Assembly (NCBI RefSeq): GCF_013694245.2
Contig: NZ_CP059322.2
Span: forward strand, 5,525,001-5,589,000
Length of the DNA stretch: 64,000 nt
Origin: Micromonospora ferruginea
GTDB taxonomy: Bacteria; Actinomycetota; Actinomycetes; Mycobacteriales; Micromonosporaceae
Direction of reading: 5' to 3'
Below are positions 40,034 through 48,115 of this stretch, one piece after another; position 1 is the stretch's first letter; every line of letters starts with the position of its first letter. Under the pieces are notes generated by a model. That model did not search any database. It was given only the letters and a program-made list of their open reading frames with translations, and was not told where the DNA came from. Made by a program: the position numbers and the translations under genes.

Positions 40034-41874
40034 CCCAGGTCCTCGCCGGAGTCGATGGCGTAGCTGCGGCCGTCGCCGCCGTCGCTGCTGCCGCCGCCGC
40101 CGCGCGAACGGTAGGTGCCGCCGGCGCCGTTGACCGGCATCGGCTTGCCCGGACCGGCCGGCGGCTTCACCGGCGCGGCGCCCTTGCCCGGGGCCGCCGG
40201 CTTCGCCGGCCCGGCGGTCGGGCCGGAACGGGACGACTGCATGCGGGGCAGCACCATGGTGGACTCGGCGGACGGGCCGGGACTCGGCCGCGGCTTGGGC
40301 CGGTTGGCGGCCGGCGGCGCCGGAGCGGTCGAGCCGGACGGCGCGGCCGGGCGGGTGGCCCCGCCGGTCGGCGCGGGCAGGCGCGGGGCCAGCACCGCAC
40401 CGATGACCGGCGCGTTGACCTGCTCGAACTGCTGGAGGGCGGCGGTGATCTCGCCGCTGCGGGTCTTGCCGGACTCGGCCACCACGATCACCGCGTCCAC
40501 GTAGCGGCCCAGCGCCTGCGCCTCGACGGCGTGGGTCGGCTGGCCGGTCTCGATCAGCACGTGGTCGAAGCGCGCGGTCAGCTCCTGCAGGATCTCCAGC
40601 AGGCCGGCGACCGGCAGTTCGACCTCCGCGTCCAGCTCACCCGGGACGAGCACCCGGAGCTGGCCGAGCCCGGGCACCGGGGCCAGCGCCTTGAGCGCCG
40701 GCACGTCGCGACGGAGGACCGAGGCGAGACTGTGCCGACCCTCGGCGACCCCGGTGATGCTGCTCAGCGTCGAGTCGGGCTTGGTGGTGACCAGCGCGAC
40801 CTGCGCGCCGGTGCGGGCGTACGCGGCGGCCAGGTTGGCGGCGACGAACCCGGCGGCGGTGCCGGCCGAGCCGTCGCAGAGCAGGAGCTGGCGACCGCGG
40901 CCCGCCTGGGTCGACTCGGGGACGGCGGAGAGCAGCACGTTGCGCAGCCGGCCCAGCTCGCGCGAGATCCGGTGGGTGGCGGGCAGGACGGAGAGCGACG
41001 GCGGGCGGGTCGCCAGCTCCAGCAGCAGCGGCAGGCCGACCCGGTCGGAGATGTCGCGCCCGCGCCGGATCCGGGTGTCGAGCCGGTCCAGCACCAGCGC
41101 CAGCACGATGCCGAGCAGCAGGCCCGCGCCCATCCCGCTGGCCAGGTTGAGCGTGCGGTTCGGCGAGCTGGGCCGCTCGGGCAGCCGGGCGTCGGAGATG
41201 ATCTCGCCGGGGTCGGAGTCGGCGGAGACCAGCGGGCTGAGCCGGTTGTTCAGCCCGCTGAGCTGGTTGGTCAGCACGCTGCGGTCGGCCTCGGCGCGCT
41301 CCCGCTCGGGGGAGTTGGCCGGGGCCGCCGAGATCCGCCCGGCGACGGCGCTGAGCTCCTTCTTCACCGCGGCGATCTGCTGATTGAGCGCGTTGGTCTC
41401 GTTCTCCAGCGCCTTCTGCGCGGTGGCCTTGCGCAGGTCGAGGTAGGCCTGCGCGAAGGCGTGCGAACCCGCCTGCGCCTCGGCGGGCGTGTCCGCCTCG
41501 TAGGCGACCTGGAGGATCTGGCTGTTCGGCGGCACGTTGACGGTCACGGACTTGACCAGCTCGTCACCGCCGGTGGTGACCTTCATCAGGCCCTTGGCCC
41601 GCTCCGCCACCACGAGCGACCGGACCACCTGCGCCTCGGTGTCGAGGTTGACCTTGGCGTTCGGGTTGCTCTCCGCGCCGGAGCCGAGCGGACGGACCAG
41701 CAGCGACGTGGTCGAGGTGTAGCGCGCGTCCTGGATCTGCGTGATCGCCAGGCCGCCGGCCAGGCCGAGGACCGCGGCGAGCAGCAGGATCCACCAGCGG
41801 CGGCGCAACCAGCCCAGGTAGGCCATCAGGGCAAGACCGTCGGCGTCGTTCTCGGCCAAATGGGGTGAGGGCAT
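40030..41874 (-). CDS. Wzz-like polysaccharide co-polymerase with degenerate kinase domain
   Basis: 614 aa. A Wzz-type domain has a first helix at about 19-38 (WWILLLAAVLGLAGGLAI), a periplasmic coiled region and a second helix near 240-262. The cytoplasmic half has the BY-kinase/MinD-like fold but lacks its motifs: the P-loop position reads DGSAGTAAGFVAANLA with no GK(S/T), and the Walker A' Asp is replaced (VALVTTKPD). The last 110 residues are proline/glycine-rich, with only two tyrosines near the end. It likely sets chain length without being an active tyrosine kinase. ATG 41874 is the first gene of the long minus-strand operon; GTG 41916 would extend it. Confidence 0.88.
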   Translation of the reverse strand: MPSPHLAENDADGLALMAYLGWLRRRWWILLLAAVLGLAGGLAITQIQDARYTSTTSLLVRPLGSGAESNPNAKVNLDTEAQVVRSLVVAERAKGLMKVTTGGDELVKSVTVNVPPNSQILQVAYEADTPAEAQAGSHAFAQAYLDLRKATAQKALENETNALNQQIAAVKKELSAVAGRISAAPANSPERERAEADRSVLTNQLSGLNNRLSPLVSADSDPGEIISDARLPERPSSPNRTLNLASGMGAGLLLGIVLALVLDRLDTRIRRGRDISDRVGLPLLLELATRPPSLSVLPATHRISRELGRLRNVLLSAVPESTQAGRGRQLLLCDGSAGTAAGFVAANLAAAYARTGAQVALVTTKPDSTLSSITGVAEGRHSLASVLRRDVPALKALAPVPGLGQLRVLVPGELDAEVELPVAGLLEILQELTARFDHVLIETGQPTHAVEAQALGRYVDAVIVVAESGKTRSGEITAALQQFEQVNAPVIGAVLAPRLPAPTGGATRPAAPSGSTAPAPPAANRPKPRPSPGPSAESTMVLPRMQSSRSGPTAGPAKPAAPGKGAAPVKPPAGPGKPMPVNGAGGTYRSRGGGGSSDGGDGRSYAIDSGEDLG

Positions 41875-42375
41875 GAGTGTCTGTCGCTCCCTTTCGACCG
41901 AGCCGGGCAGTCCCACGGCACAGCTGGAACTGACCGTGACTTCGAGTGTCCCCGATCCGAACGTTGAGGGAAAGTCTGCTCACGTTCCGGTAAGCCTGCC
42001 CAGGTGTGGGCAGCCCGCATAGAGATGGCCGACCGGTGCTGGCCATTCGGCGGGTTCCCGGCAGCGGGCCCGACCTGCCCCCGGGAGCCGACGTCGCCGC
42101 CGGCTCGCGTGCGGAGCGGTGACGGAATCCTGACACACCCGCCCGAGGTGCGGGTGTCCCGGCCCACCGCTGCGGGGTCACCAGGGCTGACCTGCCGGCT
42201 CGCACCGGCGGCCGGATCCCGGCGGCGGGAATCCCGAGGTGACCCGTCCGGCGGGCCGGGATCCGTCCAACGGCCCCTTCAGTTGTCCAGGGGCGCGCCA
42301 GTAGGTTGTCAGGGCGCGTCCGAGGGGCATTCACGTAAATCCGGACGCGGTCACACGTGTACGGGAGGAAACGTT
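41875..42375. promoter_or_regulatory. Divergent control region of exopolysaccharide operons
   Basis: The only intergenic space above 300 nt, between the leftward Wzz operon and the rightward Alg14/Alg13 operon. It holds a near-repeat GTTGTC(c)AGGGGCGCG at 42282-42299 and 42305-42321, the palindrome ACACGTGT (42353-42360) just before the GGGAGG ribosome site, and GCCCA-GGTG-TGGGC near 41999-42012. No gene is supported. Promoters for both operons must lie here, but no unequivocal -35/-10 pair is seen. Confidence 0.6.
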
Positions 42376-42852
42376 GTGGTGAGCGGGTCAACCGACGGCG
42401 CGGGGCAGGTCCTGCTGGTCGGCTCCAGCGGCGGCCACCTGGCCCAACTGCTGGCACTGGAGCCCTGGTACCGGGAGCGGCGTCGGGCCTGGGTCACCTT
42501 CGACACACCGGACGCCCGCTCGCTGCTCGACGGCGAGGACGTGGTCTGGGCCCACCACCCCACCACCCGCAACGTCAAGAACCTGGTCCGCAACGCGTTC
42601 CTCGCGCTCAAGGTGATCCGCCGGCGCCGGGTCGACGCCGTGGTCACCACCGGGGCCGGGGTCGCCCTGCCGTTCGTGGTGGCGGCCCGGCTGCGCCGGA
42701 TCCCCACGGTCTACATCGAGGTGTACGACCGGATCGACAGCGCGACCCTGACCGCCCGGCTCTGCCGGCCCTTCCTCTCCGCGATGCTCGTGCAGTGGGA
42801 GGAGCAGCGCCGGATGTACCCGGAGGCGACCGTCGTGGGGAACCTCCTCTGA
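42376..42852 (+). CDS. Alg14/PssD-like glycosyltransferase subunit
   Basis: 158 aa. VLLVGSSGGHLAQLLALEPW is the Alg14/EpsE-type start, followed by AHHPTTRNVKNLVRN, VDAVVTTGAGVALPFVVAA and TVYIEVYDRIDSATLTARL. This is the acceptor-side half of a split GT28-type transferase, partner of the next gene. It should add a sugar (in homologous systems GlcA, Gal or GlcNAc) to a polyprenyl-linked intermediate at the membrane. GTG 42376 has GGGAGG 7 nt upstream; GTG 42379 is an alternative. Stop and next start overlap as TGATG. Confidence 0.93.
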   Translation: MVSGSTDGAGQVLLVGSSGGHLAQLLALEPWYRERRRAWVTFDTPDARSLLDGEDVVWAHHPTTRNVKNLVRNAFLALKVIRRRRVDAVVTTGAGVALPFVVAARLRRIPTVYIEVYDRIDSATLTARLCRPFLSAMLVQWEEQRRMYPEATVVGNLL

Positions 42853-43430
42853 TGGCGCACATTCCGCAGCAGCGGGACCGGCGTACGGTGCCGTTCGTGC
42901 TGGTCGTGGTCGGCACCGACGTGCACCGTTTCGACCGTCTGGTCGGCTGGCTGGAGCGCTGGCACGCGGCCCGTCCCGAGGTGCGGCTGGTCCTGCAGTT
43001 CGGCCACAGCCGCCAGCCGGCGCTGCCCGAGGCCACCCCGTTCCTCGGTCACGAGGAGCTGCAGCGCGCGATGGCCGAGGCCACGCTGGTGGTCAGCCAC
43101 GGCGGCCCGGCCACCATCACCGAGGCCCGGCGCACCGGTCACCTGCCGATCGTGGTGCCCCGCGACCCGGCCCACGACGAGCACGTCGACAACCACCAGC
43201 AACTGTTCTCCCGGCGGCTGGGCGCGGCCGGGATGGTCCGGCTCTGCGAGTCCGAGTCCGAGCTGGTCGCCGCCCTCGACGAGGGGCTGGCCGAGCCGGG
43301 TCGCTTCGTCCTGGCCGCCGACCCGGGGCGGCCGGACCCGCGCGCCGAGGCGGTCGCCCGGGTCGGCGCCGTGATCGACGACCTGGTGGCCCGCCGGGGG
43401 CGCCAGCGGGCTGGCGGGCGGCGCGGATGA
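42852..43430 (+). CDS. Alg13/PssE-like glycosyltransferase subunit
   Basis: 192 aa, C-terminal half of the split GT28-like enzyme: VLVVVGTDVHRFDRLVGW at the start and the nucleotide-sugar site ATLVVSHGGPATITEARRTG, IVVPRDPAHDEHVDNHQQ. It binds the UDP-sugar and works with the Alg14-like protein encoded just before it (TGATG overlap). The next gene, a sulfotransferase, overlaps by 4 nt (ATGA). Confidence 0.93.
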   Translation: MAHIPQQRDRRTVPFVLVVVGTDVHRFDRLVGWLERWHAARPEVRLVLQFGHSRQPALPEATPFLGHEELQRAMAEATLVVSHGGPATITEARRTGHLPIVVPRDPAHDEHVDNHQQLFSRRLGAAGMVRLCESESELVAALDEGLAEPGRFVLAADPGRPDPRAEAVARVGAVIDDLVARRGRQRAGGRRG

Positions 43431-44425
43431 GCACGCCGGAGCCGCCCCAGCCGCGCGTCCTCTTCGTCGGCGGTCTCGGCCGCAGCGGCTCCACGCTGCT
43501 GGAACTGCTGCTGGCGCAGAGTGCCGACGTGTGCGCGGTCGGTGAGGTGGTGCATCTCTGGGAGCGGGCGCTCGGCGCCGACGAGCGCTGCGGCTGCGGC
43601 GAGCGGTTCACCGCCTGCCCGTTCTGGCGGCAGGTCGGCGAGCAGGCCTTCGGCGGCTGGTCCGCGGTCGACCGGGACGACGTGCTGGCGCTCAAGGACC
43701 GGGTCGACCGGACCCGGCACATCCCCCGGCTGGCGAAGGGTTCGCTCGCGCCGGATCAGCTCGCCGACGTGCGCCGCTACGCCGACCTCTACACCCGGAT
43801 CTACCGCGCCGCGCTCGCGGTGACCGGCGCGCGGGTGGTGGTCGACTCCAGCAAGCACGCCTCGCTCGCCTTCGCGCTGAGCTGGGCCGACGACCTCGAC
43901 CTGCGGGTGCTGCACCTGGTCCGGGACAGCCGGGCGGTCGCGTACTCGTGGGGCAAGCAGGTGCGCCGGCCCGAGGTGGTGGACGGCGAGGACTTCATGC
44001 CGACGTTCTCGCCGTTCGAGGTGAGCAAGCTGTGGACCGCGCAGAACGCGGCGTTCCACCTGCTCGCCTCCCGGGCGAAGGTGCTCCGGCTGCGCTACGA
44101 GGACTTCACCGCCGACCCGGCCGGCACCGTACGCCGGCTGCGTGACTTCAGCGGCCTGCCGGACGACCCGGCGGCGCTGCGCATTCTGGCCGGTGACCCG
44201 CCGAACCCCGCGGCCGAGCCGGCCGCGCCGTTCCGCGCGCACAGCGTCGCGGGCAACCCGCTGCGGTTCAGCGGCGGCCCGCTGACGGTACGGCGGGACG
44301 AGGCGTGGCGGGACCGCCTGCCGCGCCGCAGCCGGGCCGTGGTCAGCCTGGCCACGCTGCCCCTCCGAGTCCGCTACGGCTACCTGGGCCAGCGGGGATC
44401 CGACGAGTCCGTGGAGAGATCATGA
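43427..44425 (+). CDS. Sulfotransferase family protein
   Basis: 332 aa. The PAPS loop VLFVGGLGRSGSTLLELLLA is at the N-terminus, then RCGCGERFTACPFWRQVGEQ with a Cys cluster, SSKHASLAFALS, and the 3'-phosphate segment VLHLVRDSRAVAYSWGKQ. It is expected to sulfate a hydroxyl of the glycan intermediate. Located between the Alg13-like and GT2 genes with ATGA overlaps on both sides, so it is translated as part of the assembly operon. Third sulfotransferase of the locus and only distantly similar to the other two. Confidence 0.9.
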   Translation: MSTPEPPQPRVLFVGGLGRSGSTLLELLLAQSADVCAVGEVVHLWERALGADERCGCGERFTACPFWRQVGEQAFGGWSAVDRDDVLALKDRVDRTRHIPRLAKGSLAPDQLADVRRYADLYTRIYRAALAVTGARVVVDSSKHASLAFALSWADDLDLRVLHLVRDSRAVAYSWGKQVRRPEVVDGEDFMPTFSPFEVSKLWTAQNAAFHLLASRAKVLRLRYEDFTADPAGTVRRLRDFSGLPDDPAALRILAGDPPNPAAEPAAPFRAHSVAGNPLRFSGGPLTVRRDEAWRDRLPRRSRAVVSLATLPLRVRYGYLGQRGSDESVERS

Positions 44426-45336
44426 GTGGGCCGAGCATCTCGGTCGTCGTACCGACGCGGGACCGTCCGGAGTTGCTGCGCGCGGCGCTCGACGCGATCC
44501 TCAGCCAGGCGCATCCCGGGCTGATCGAGGCGATCGTGGTCTACGACCAGTCCGAGCCGGACCGGTCGCTGGAGGCGGACCGGGGCGACCGGCGGGTCCG
44601 GGTCATCACGAACACCCGCACCGCGGGGCTGGCCGGGGCGCGCAACACCGGCATCGAGGCGGCCACCGGCGACTGGGTGGCGTTCTGCGACGACGACGAC
44701 GAGTGGCTGCCCGGCAAGCTGGCCGCCCAGTTCGGCGCGCTCGACGCGCACCCGGACGGCGCGCTGGTGAGCTGCGGCATCCGGGTCAGCTACGACGACC
44801 GCACGGTGGACCGTTCGCTGGATCGGGCCCGGATCTCGCTGGAGGCGCTGCTCCGCGACCGGCTCACCGAGCTGCACCCGTCCACGTTCCTGATCCGGCG
44901 GGCCGCGCTGCTCGACGCGATCGGCCTGGTCGACGAGCAGATCCCGGGCAGCTACGCGGAGGACTACGAGTTCCTGCTCCGGGCCGCCCGGTATGCCCCG
45001 CTGGTCAACGTGGAGAGCCCGTACGTGCTGGTCCGCTGGCACAAGCGGTCCTACTTCGCGCAGCGCTGGGAGACCATCTCGACCGCGTTGCAGTGGCTGC
45101 TGCGCCGCTATCCCGAGTTCGCCACCGTGCCGCACGGCGAGGCGCGGGTGGCCGGCCAGATCGCCTTCGCGCAGGCGGCGATGGGCAACCGGCGGGACGC
45201 GGTCCGCTGGGCCCGGCGCACGCTGGCCCGCAACCCGAAGGAGCCGCGCGCCTACCTGGCGCTGGCCGTGGCGAGCCGGGCGGTGCAGGCCGACCGGGTG
45301 CTGCGCACGCTGCACAAGCGCGGCCGGGGCATCTGA
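44422..45336 (+). CDS. Glycosyltransferase family 2
   Basis: 304 aa GT-A enzyme: ISVVVPTRDRPELLRAALDA at the start, AGLAGARNTGIEAATGDWVA, and the metal site FCDDDDEWLPGKL. The acceptor-side motif YAEDYEFLLRAARY holds the conserved ED. The tail from about 235 (EARVAGQIAFAQAAMGNRRD) is helical and TPR-like. Last gene of the plus-strand operon, overlapping the sulfotransferase by ATGA and followed by a strong hairpin. Confidence 0.93.
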   Translation: MSGPSISVVVPTRDRPELLRAALDAILSQAHPGLIEAIVVYDQSEPDRSLEADRGDRRVRVITNTRTAGLAGARNTGIEAATGDWVAFCDDDDEWLPGKLAAQFGALDAHPDGALVSCGIRVSYDDRTVDRSLDRARISLEALLRDRLTELHPSTFLIRRAALLDAIGLVDEQIPGSYAEDYEFLLRAARYAPLVNVESPYVLVRWHKRSYFAQRWETISTALQWLLRRYPEFATVPHGEARVAGQIAFAQAAMGNRRDAVRWARRTLARNPKEPRAYLALAVASRAVQADRVLRTLHKRGRGI

Positions 45337-45340
45337 GACG

Positions 45341-45377
45341 GCGGCGGGCGGGCGACCTGGGGCCGCCCGCCCGCCGC
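45341..45377. terminator. Hairpin terminator between converging genes
   Basis: Perfect 14-bp arms, 45341-45354 (GCGGCGGGCGGGCG) and 45364-45377, with a 9-nt loop. It lies 5 nt after the GT2 stop and 14 nt from the end of the opposing hydrolase gene. Confidence 0.85.
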
Positions 45378-45390
45378 TCCACTCGTCCGG

Positions 45391-46938
45391 TCAGGCCACG
45401 CAGAACGACTTCCAGGCCTGGATGCTCGGTTGGTCGAGCAGCCGGAAGTCACCCTGGCTGACCGTCTGGTTGTAGTAGGCCACGAACTCCGGCCGTTGAC
45501 CGTTCAGATAGCTGGTCATGGCTCGGATCCAGGCGGCCCGGCCGGCGCCGGAGTCACCCGGGACCAGGTCACTGCCGGTCTCCGCGACGCCGAAGGGCTT
45601 GCCCAGCGCCCTCGACTTGTTGATCATGGGGCCGTAGATCTCCTGCGGCGCGGCGTACCGCTTCCACTTCTTGCCCCAGTTGTAGCAGTCCCAGCCGAGC
45701 GCCTCGATCACGTCACCGCCGGGGTAGAACGCGTCGAAGCTGCGCCCGGACTTCGAGTCCAGCGTCCAGCACATCAGGATCAGCGTGTTGATCAGCTTGG
45801 CGTTGTCGGCCCGCGCGGCCAGGCCGGCGACCCGCTTCCACGCCGCCCGGTAGGCGTCCGTGGTGAACGCGCCGCGCTCGACGTCGTCCTCCGGCTCGTG
45901 GAAGTAGGACCAGTAGACGTTGTGGTCGCGCGGGATCGAGGCGAACCAGGAGGCCAGGCGGGCGTCGTGCCGGCCTGAGTTGATCTCCTGCGGCGAGGCC
46001 TTGAAGGACACCACGACGGTGCGGTCCACCACGTCCGCGCGGCTGCCCTTCCAGGCCGGCGGCAGGCCCGGGAAGAAGATCCGGGCCATCTGCAGCTTGC
46101 CGAAGGTCTGGTCGGAACGGGTCAGCGCCTGGCCGAAGCTCTCCCCGCTCTGCACCCCGATCGAGGCGCCGGGGAGCGTCAGCCGGGTGCCGGCGAAGCC
46201 CTTCGCGTTCGCGCCGGCGGACGCCGACGGCTTCGCGGCGGGCTTGCCGCCGAGGCCCTGGGCGGCGCTCGGGGACGCGGGGCCGGGCGCGGCGGGCGCG
46301 CCGAGGCCGGCCGACGGGGCGGAGGTGCGAGGCACCTCGCCCGCCTGCGGGTTGGTGGCGTCGGGCCGCAGCGCGGCCACCGCGACTCCGCCGCCGGCCA
46401 CGGCCAGCACCACGGCTGCCGCGATCATCATGCGCCAGCGCCGACGCGCCCCGCCGGGTGGCGGCACGGGCGAGCCGGACGGCGGCGGTGGCTGGCCGGG
46501 ACCTCCGCCCGTCGGCCGGGCGGGGGGCCCGACCGGGGCGTGCGGGGGCGGTGGCCCGGTCAGCGTGGCGGTCGCCGTCGCCGACCGGCCCCAACCGGCG
46601 GTCGCCTGGTCGACGGCGGCCGGAGGGGCCGCGTCGGGTCCCGACCAGGACGGGTCGTGTCGCCACCCGGGCTGGTCGTGCCCGGACCAGGGCTCGTCGC
46701 GCCCGGACCAGGACTGGTCGTGCGTCGACCAGCTCTGGTCGGGGTGCTCGCGACCGGGCGCCTCCCGTTGCGGCCAGGGCAGGTCGCCGTGGGCGTCGAG
46801 CCGCGCCGGTGGCGCGGGCTCGGCCCGGGCGTCGGGCCAGGGCAGTGCAACCCCGTCCGACTGGTGCGAAATGTCCTGCCCCGGCCACAGGCCGGGTGGC
46901 TGCCCGAAGGCAGTGTGCGGGTCTCGGTCGGCCGGCAT
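45391..46938 (-). CDS. Membrane-anchored GH26-like glycoside hydrolase
   Basis: 515 aa. Residues 1-165 are cytoplasmic and disordered, with degenerate DQSWS-type repeats (about 66-105) and proline-rich tracts. One membrane helix (about 170-190) is followed by an Ala/Pro/Ser linker and a TIM-barrel-like domain from about 245. Putative catalytic acids are in VYWSYFHEPEDD and GVAETGSDLVPGD, placed as in GH26-type enzymes and in the lipoprotein at 31709-32779. SFDAFYPGGDVIEALGWDCY is shared in style. It may cut or edit the nascent polysaccharide at the membrane. Substrate is inferred from context. Confidence 0.82.
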   Translation of the reverse strand: MPADRDPHTAFGQPPGLWPGQDISHQSDGVALPWPDARAEPAPPARLDAHGDLPWPQREAPGREHPDQSWSTHDQSWSGRDEPWSGHDQPGWRHDPSWSGPDAAPPAAVDQATAGWGRSATATATLTGPPPPHAPVGPPARPTGGGPGQPPPPSGSPVPPPGGARRRWRMMIAAAVVLAVAGGGVAVAALRPDATNPQAGEVPRTSAPSAGLGAPAAPGPASPSAAQGLGGKPAAKPSASAGANAKGFAGTRLTLPGASIGVQSGESFGQALTRSDQTFGKLQMARIFFPGLPPAWKGSRADVVDRTVVVSFKASPQEINSGRHDARLASWFASIPRDHNVYWSYFHEPEDDVERGAFTTDAYRAAWKRVAGLAARADNAKLINTLILMCWTLDSKSGRSFDAFYPGGDVIEALGWDCYNWGKKWKRYAAPQEIYGPMINKSRALGKPFGVAETGSDLVPGDSGAGRAAWIRAMTSYLNGQRPEFVAYYNQTVSQGDFRLLDQPSIQAWKSFCVA

Positions 46939-47041
46939 GGCCCTCCCTGGCTGTCGGCGGCCCGTGTCGTGGGCTCAGGTCGGACGCGCATTCCTGCCCG
47001 ACAATATCCCTCGTTCACCCTGGCCGTACGTACCGTCACTC

Positions 47042-47920
47042 TCAGCCGAACGCCTCACCCTGCTCATCGGTGACGGCCGAAGCGGGCATCTCGACCCCGG
47101 TACGCGAGATCGCGTCGAGTAACCGGTCGGCCAGTTCGGGGCGGCAGACCAGCAGATCGGGCAGGCGCGGGTCGGCCCGGTTGTAGCGCAGCGGCGACCC
47201 GTCGATCCGGGACGCGTGCATGCCCGCGCCCAGCGCCACGGCCACCGGCGCGGCGCTGTCCCACTCGTACTGGCCGCCCGCGTGGACGTACGCGTCGACC
47301 TCGCCGGTCACCACCGCGCAGACCTTGACCCCGGCCGAGCCCATCGGCACCGCCTGGGCGCCCAGCATCTCGACCAGCTCGCCGACGAACGCCGGCGGGC
47401 GGCTGCGGCTCACCGCGATCCGGATCGGCCCGTCGGTCGCCTTCGGCGTCGGGCAGGTGGTGCCCAGGACGACCGGGTCACCGTCCACCGTGGTGCGCGC
47501 CGGCATGCCGACCGCGCCGGCGACCAGCGCGCCGTCCGGCGCGGCGGACCGCTGCCAGAGCGCCACGTGCACCGCCCAGTCGTCCCGTCCGGCCTCGGAG
47601 AACTCGCGGGTGCCGTCCAGCGGGTCGATGATCCACACCCGGTCCGCCTCGTGCCGGGGCGCGCGTTCGCCGTCCGCCCAGGCCCGGCGGGCGTCGGCCT
47701 CCTCCTCGGAGAGCACCGCGTCGGCCGGACGCCAGCGGGCCAGCGCCGCGGTCATCAGCTCGTGCGACGCCCGGTCGCCGGCGTCCTTGAGCGCCTTCGG
47801 GTCGGCGAAGCCCTGCCGGTCCCGCAGCGCGGTGAGCGCGATCCCGGCCTCGGTGGCCAGCCACTGCGCGAACCGCTGGTCGTCGAGTCGTCCCGTCTCG
47901 TCCTCGGTCACGAGCCCCAT
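47042..47920 (-). CDS. cysQ: 3'(2'),5'-bisphosphate nucleotidase (CysQ-like)
   Basis: 292 aa of the inositol monophosphatase superfamily. Metal-binding motifs are present: SEEEAD, VWIIDPLDGTREF (D-P-L-D-G) and GGQYEWDSAAPVAV. It most resembles CysQ, which hydrolyses 3'-phosphoadenosine 5'-phosphate (PAP), the by-product of sulfotransferases; an inositol phosphatase role is the alternative. Close to a cluster with three sulfotransferases, PAP removal makes sense. ATG 47920 is preferred; an ATG at 47950 adds ten residues. Divergent from the aminotransferase gene. Confidence 0.88.
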   Translation of the reverse strand: MGLVTEDETGRLDDQRFAQWLATEAGIALTALRDRQGFADPKALKDAGDRASHELMTAALARWRPADAVLSEEEADARRAWADGERAPRHEADRVWIIDPLDGTREFSEAGRDDWAVHVALWQRSAAPDGALVAGAVGMPARTTVDGDPVVLGTTCPTPKATDGPIRIAVSRSRPPAFVGELVEMLGAQAVPMGSAGVKVCAVVTGEVDAYVHAGGQYEWDSAAPVAVALGAGMHASRIDGSPLRYNRADPRLPDLLVCRPELADRLLDAISRTGVEMPASAVTDEQGEAFG

Positions 47921-48103
47921 CCCTGTCTCGCGGGTCTGCCGACCCGTCATCCTTCGGCGGCCGGCCCGGTCGGCGCCACCGTCCGGTCGGATCGTAGACA
48001 GCCGCGAGGCGGTCTCGCCTTCCCGTCGGTCCTGCTGACCGCCGGTGGCCGCCCGCATGTTGAACTTCGCGTGTATGCCGGTCGGACCCGCCGGGCCAGG
48101 CCC

Positions 48104-48109
48104 TAGGCT
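48104..48109 (+). promoter_or_regulatory. -10 box, leaderless promoter of aminotransferase
   Basis: TAGGCT, 6 nt before ATG 48116, with no Shine-Dalgarno sequence between. Confidence 0.5.
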
Positions 48110-48115
48110 CTGCGC

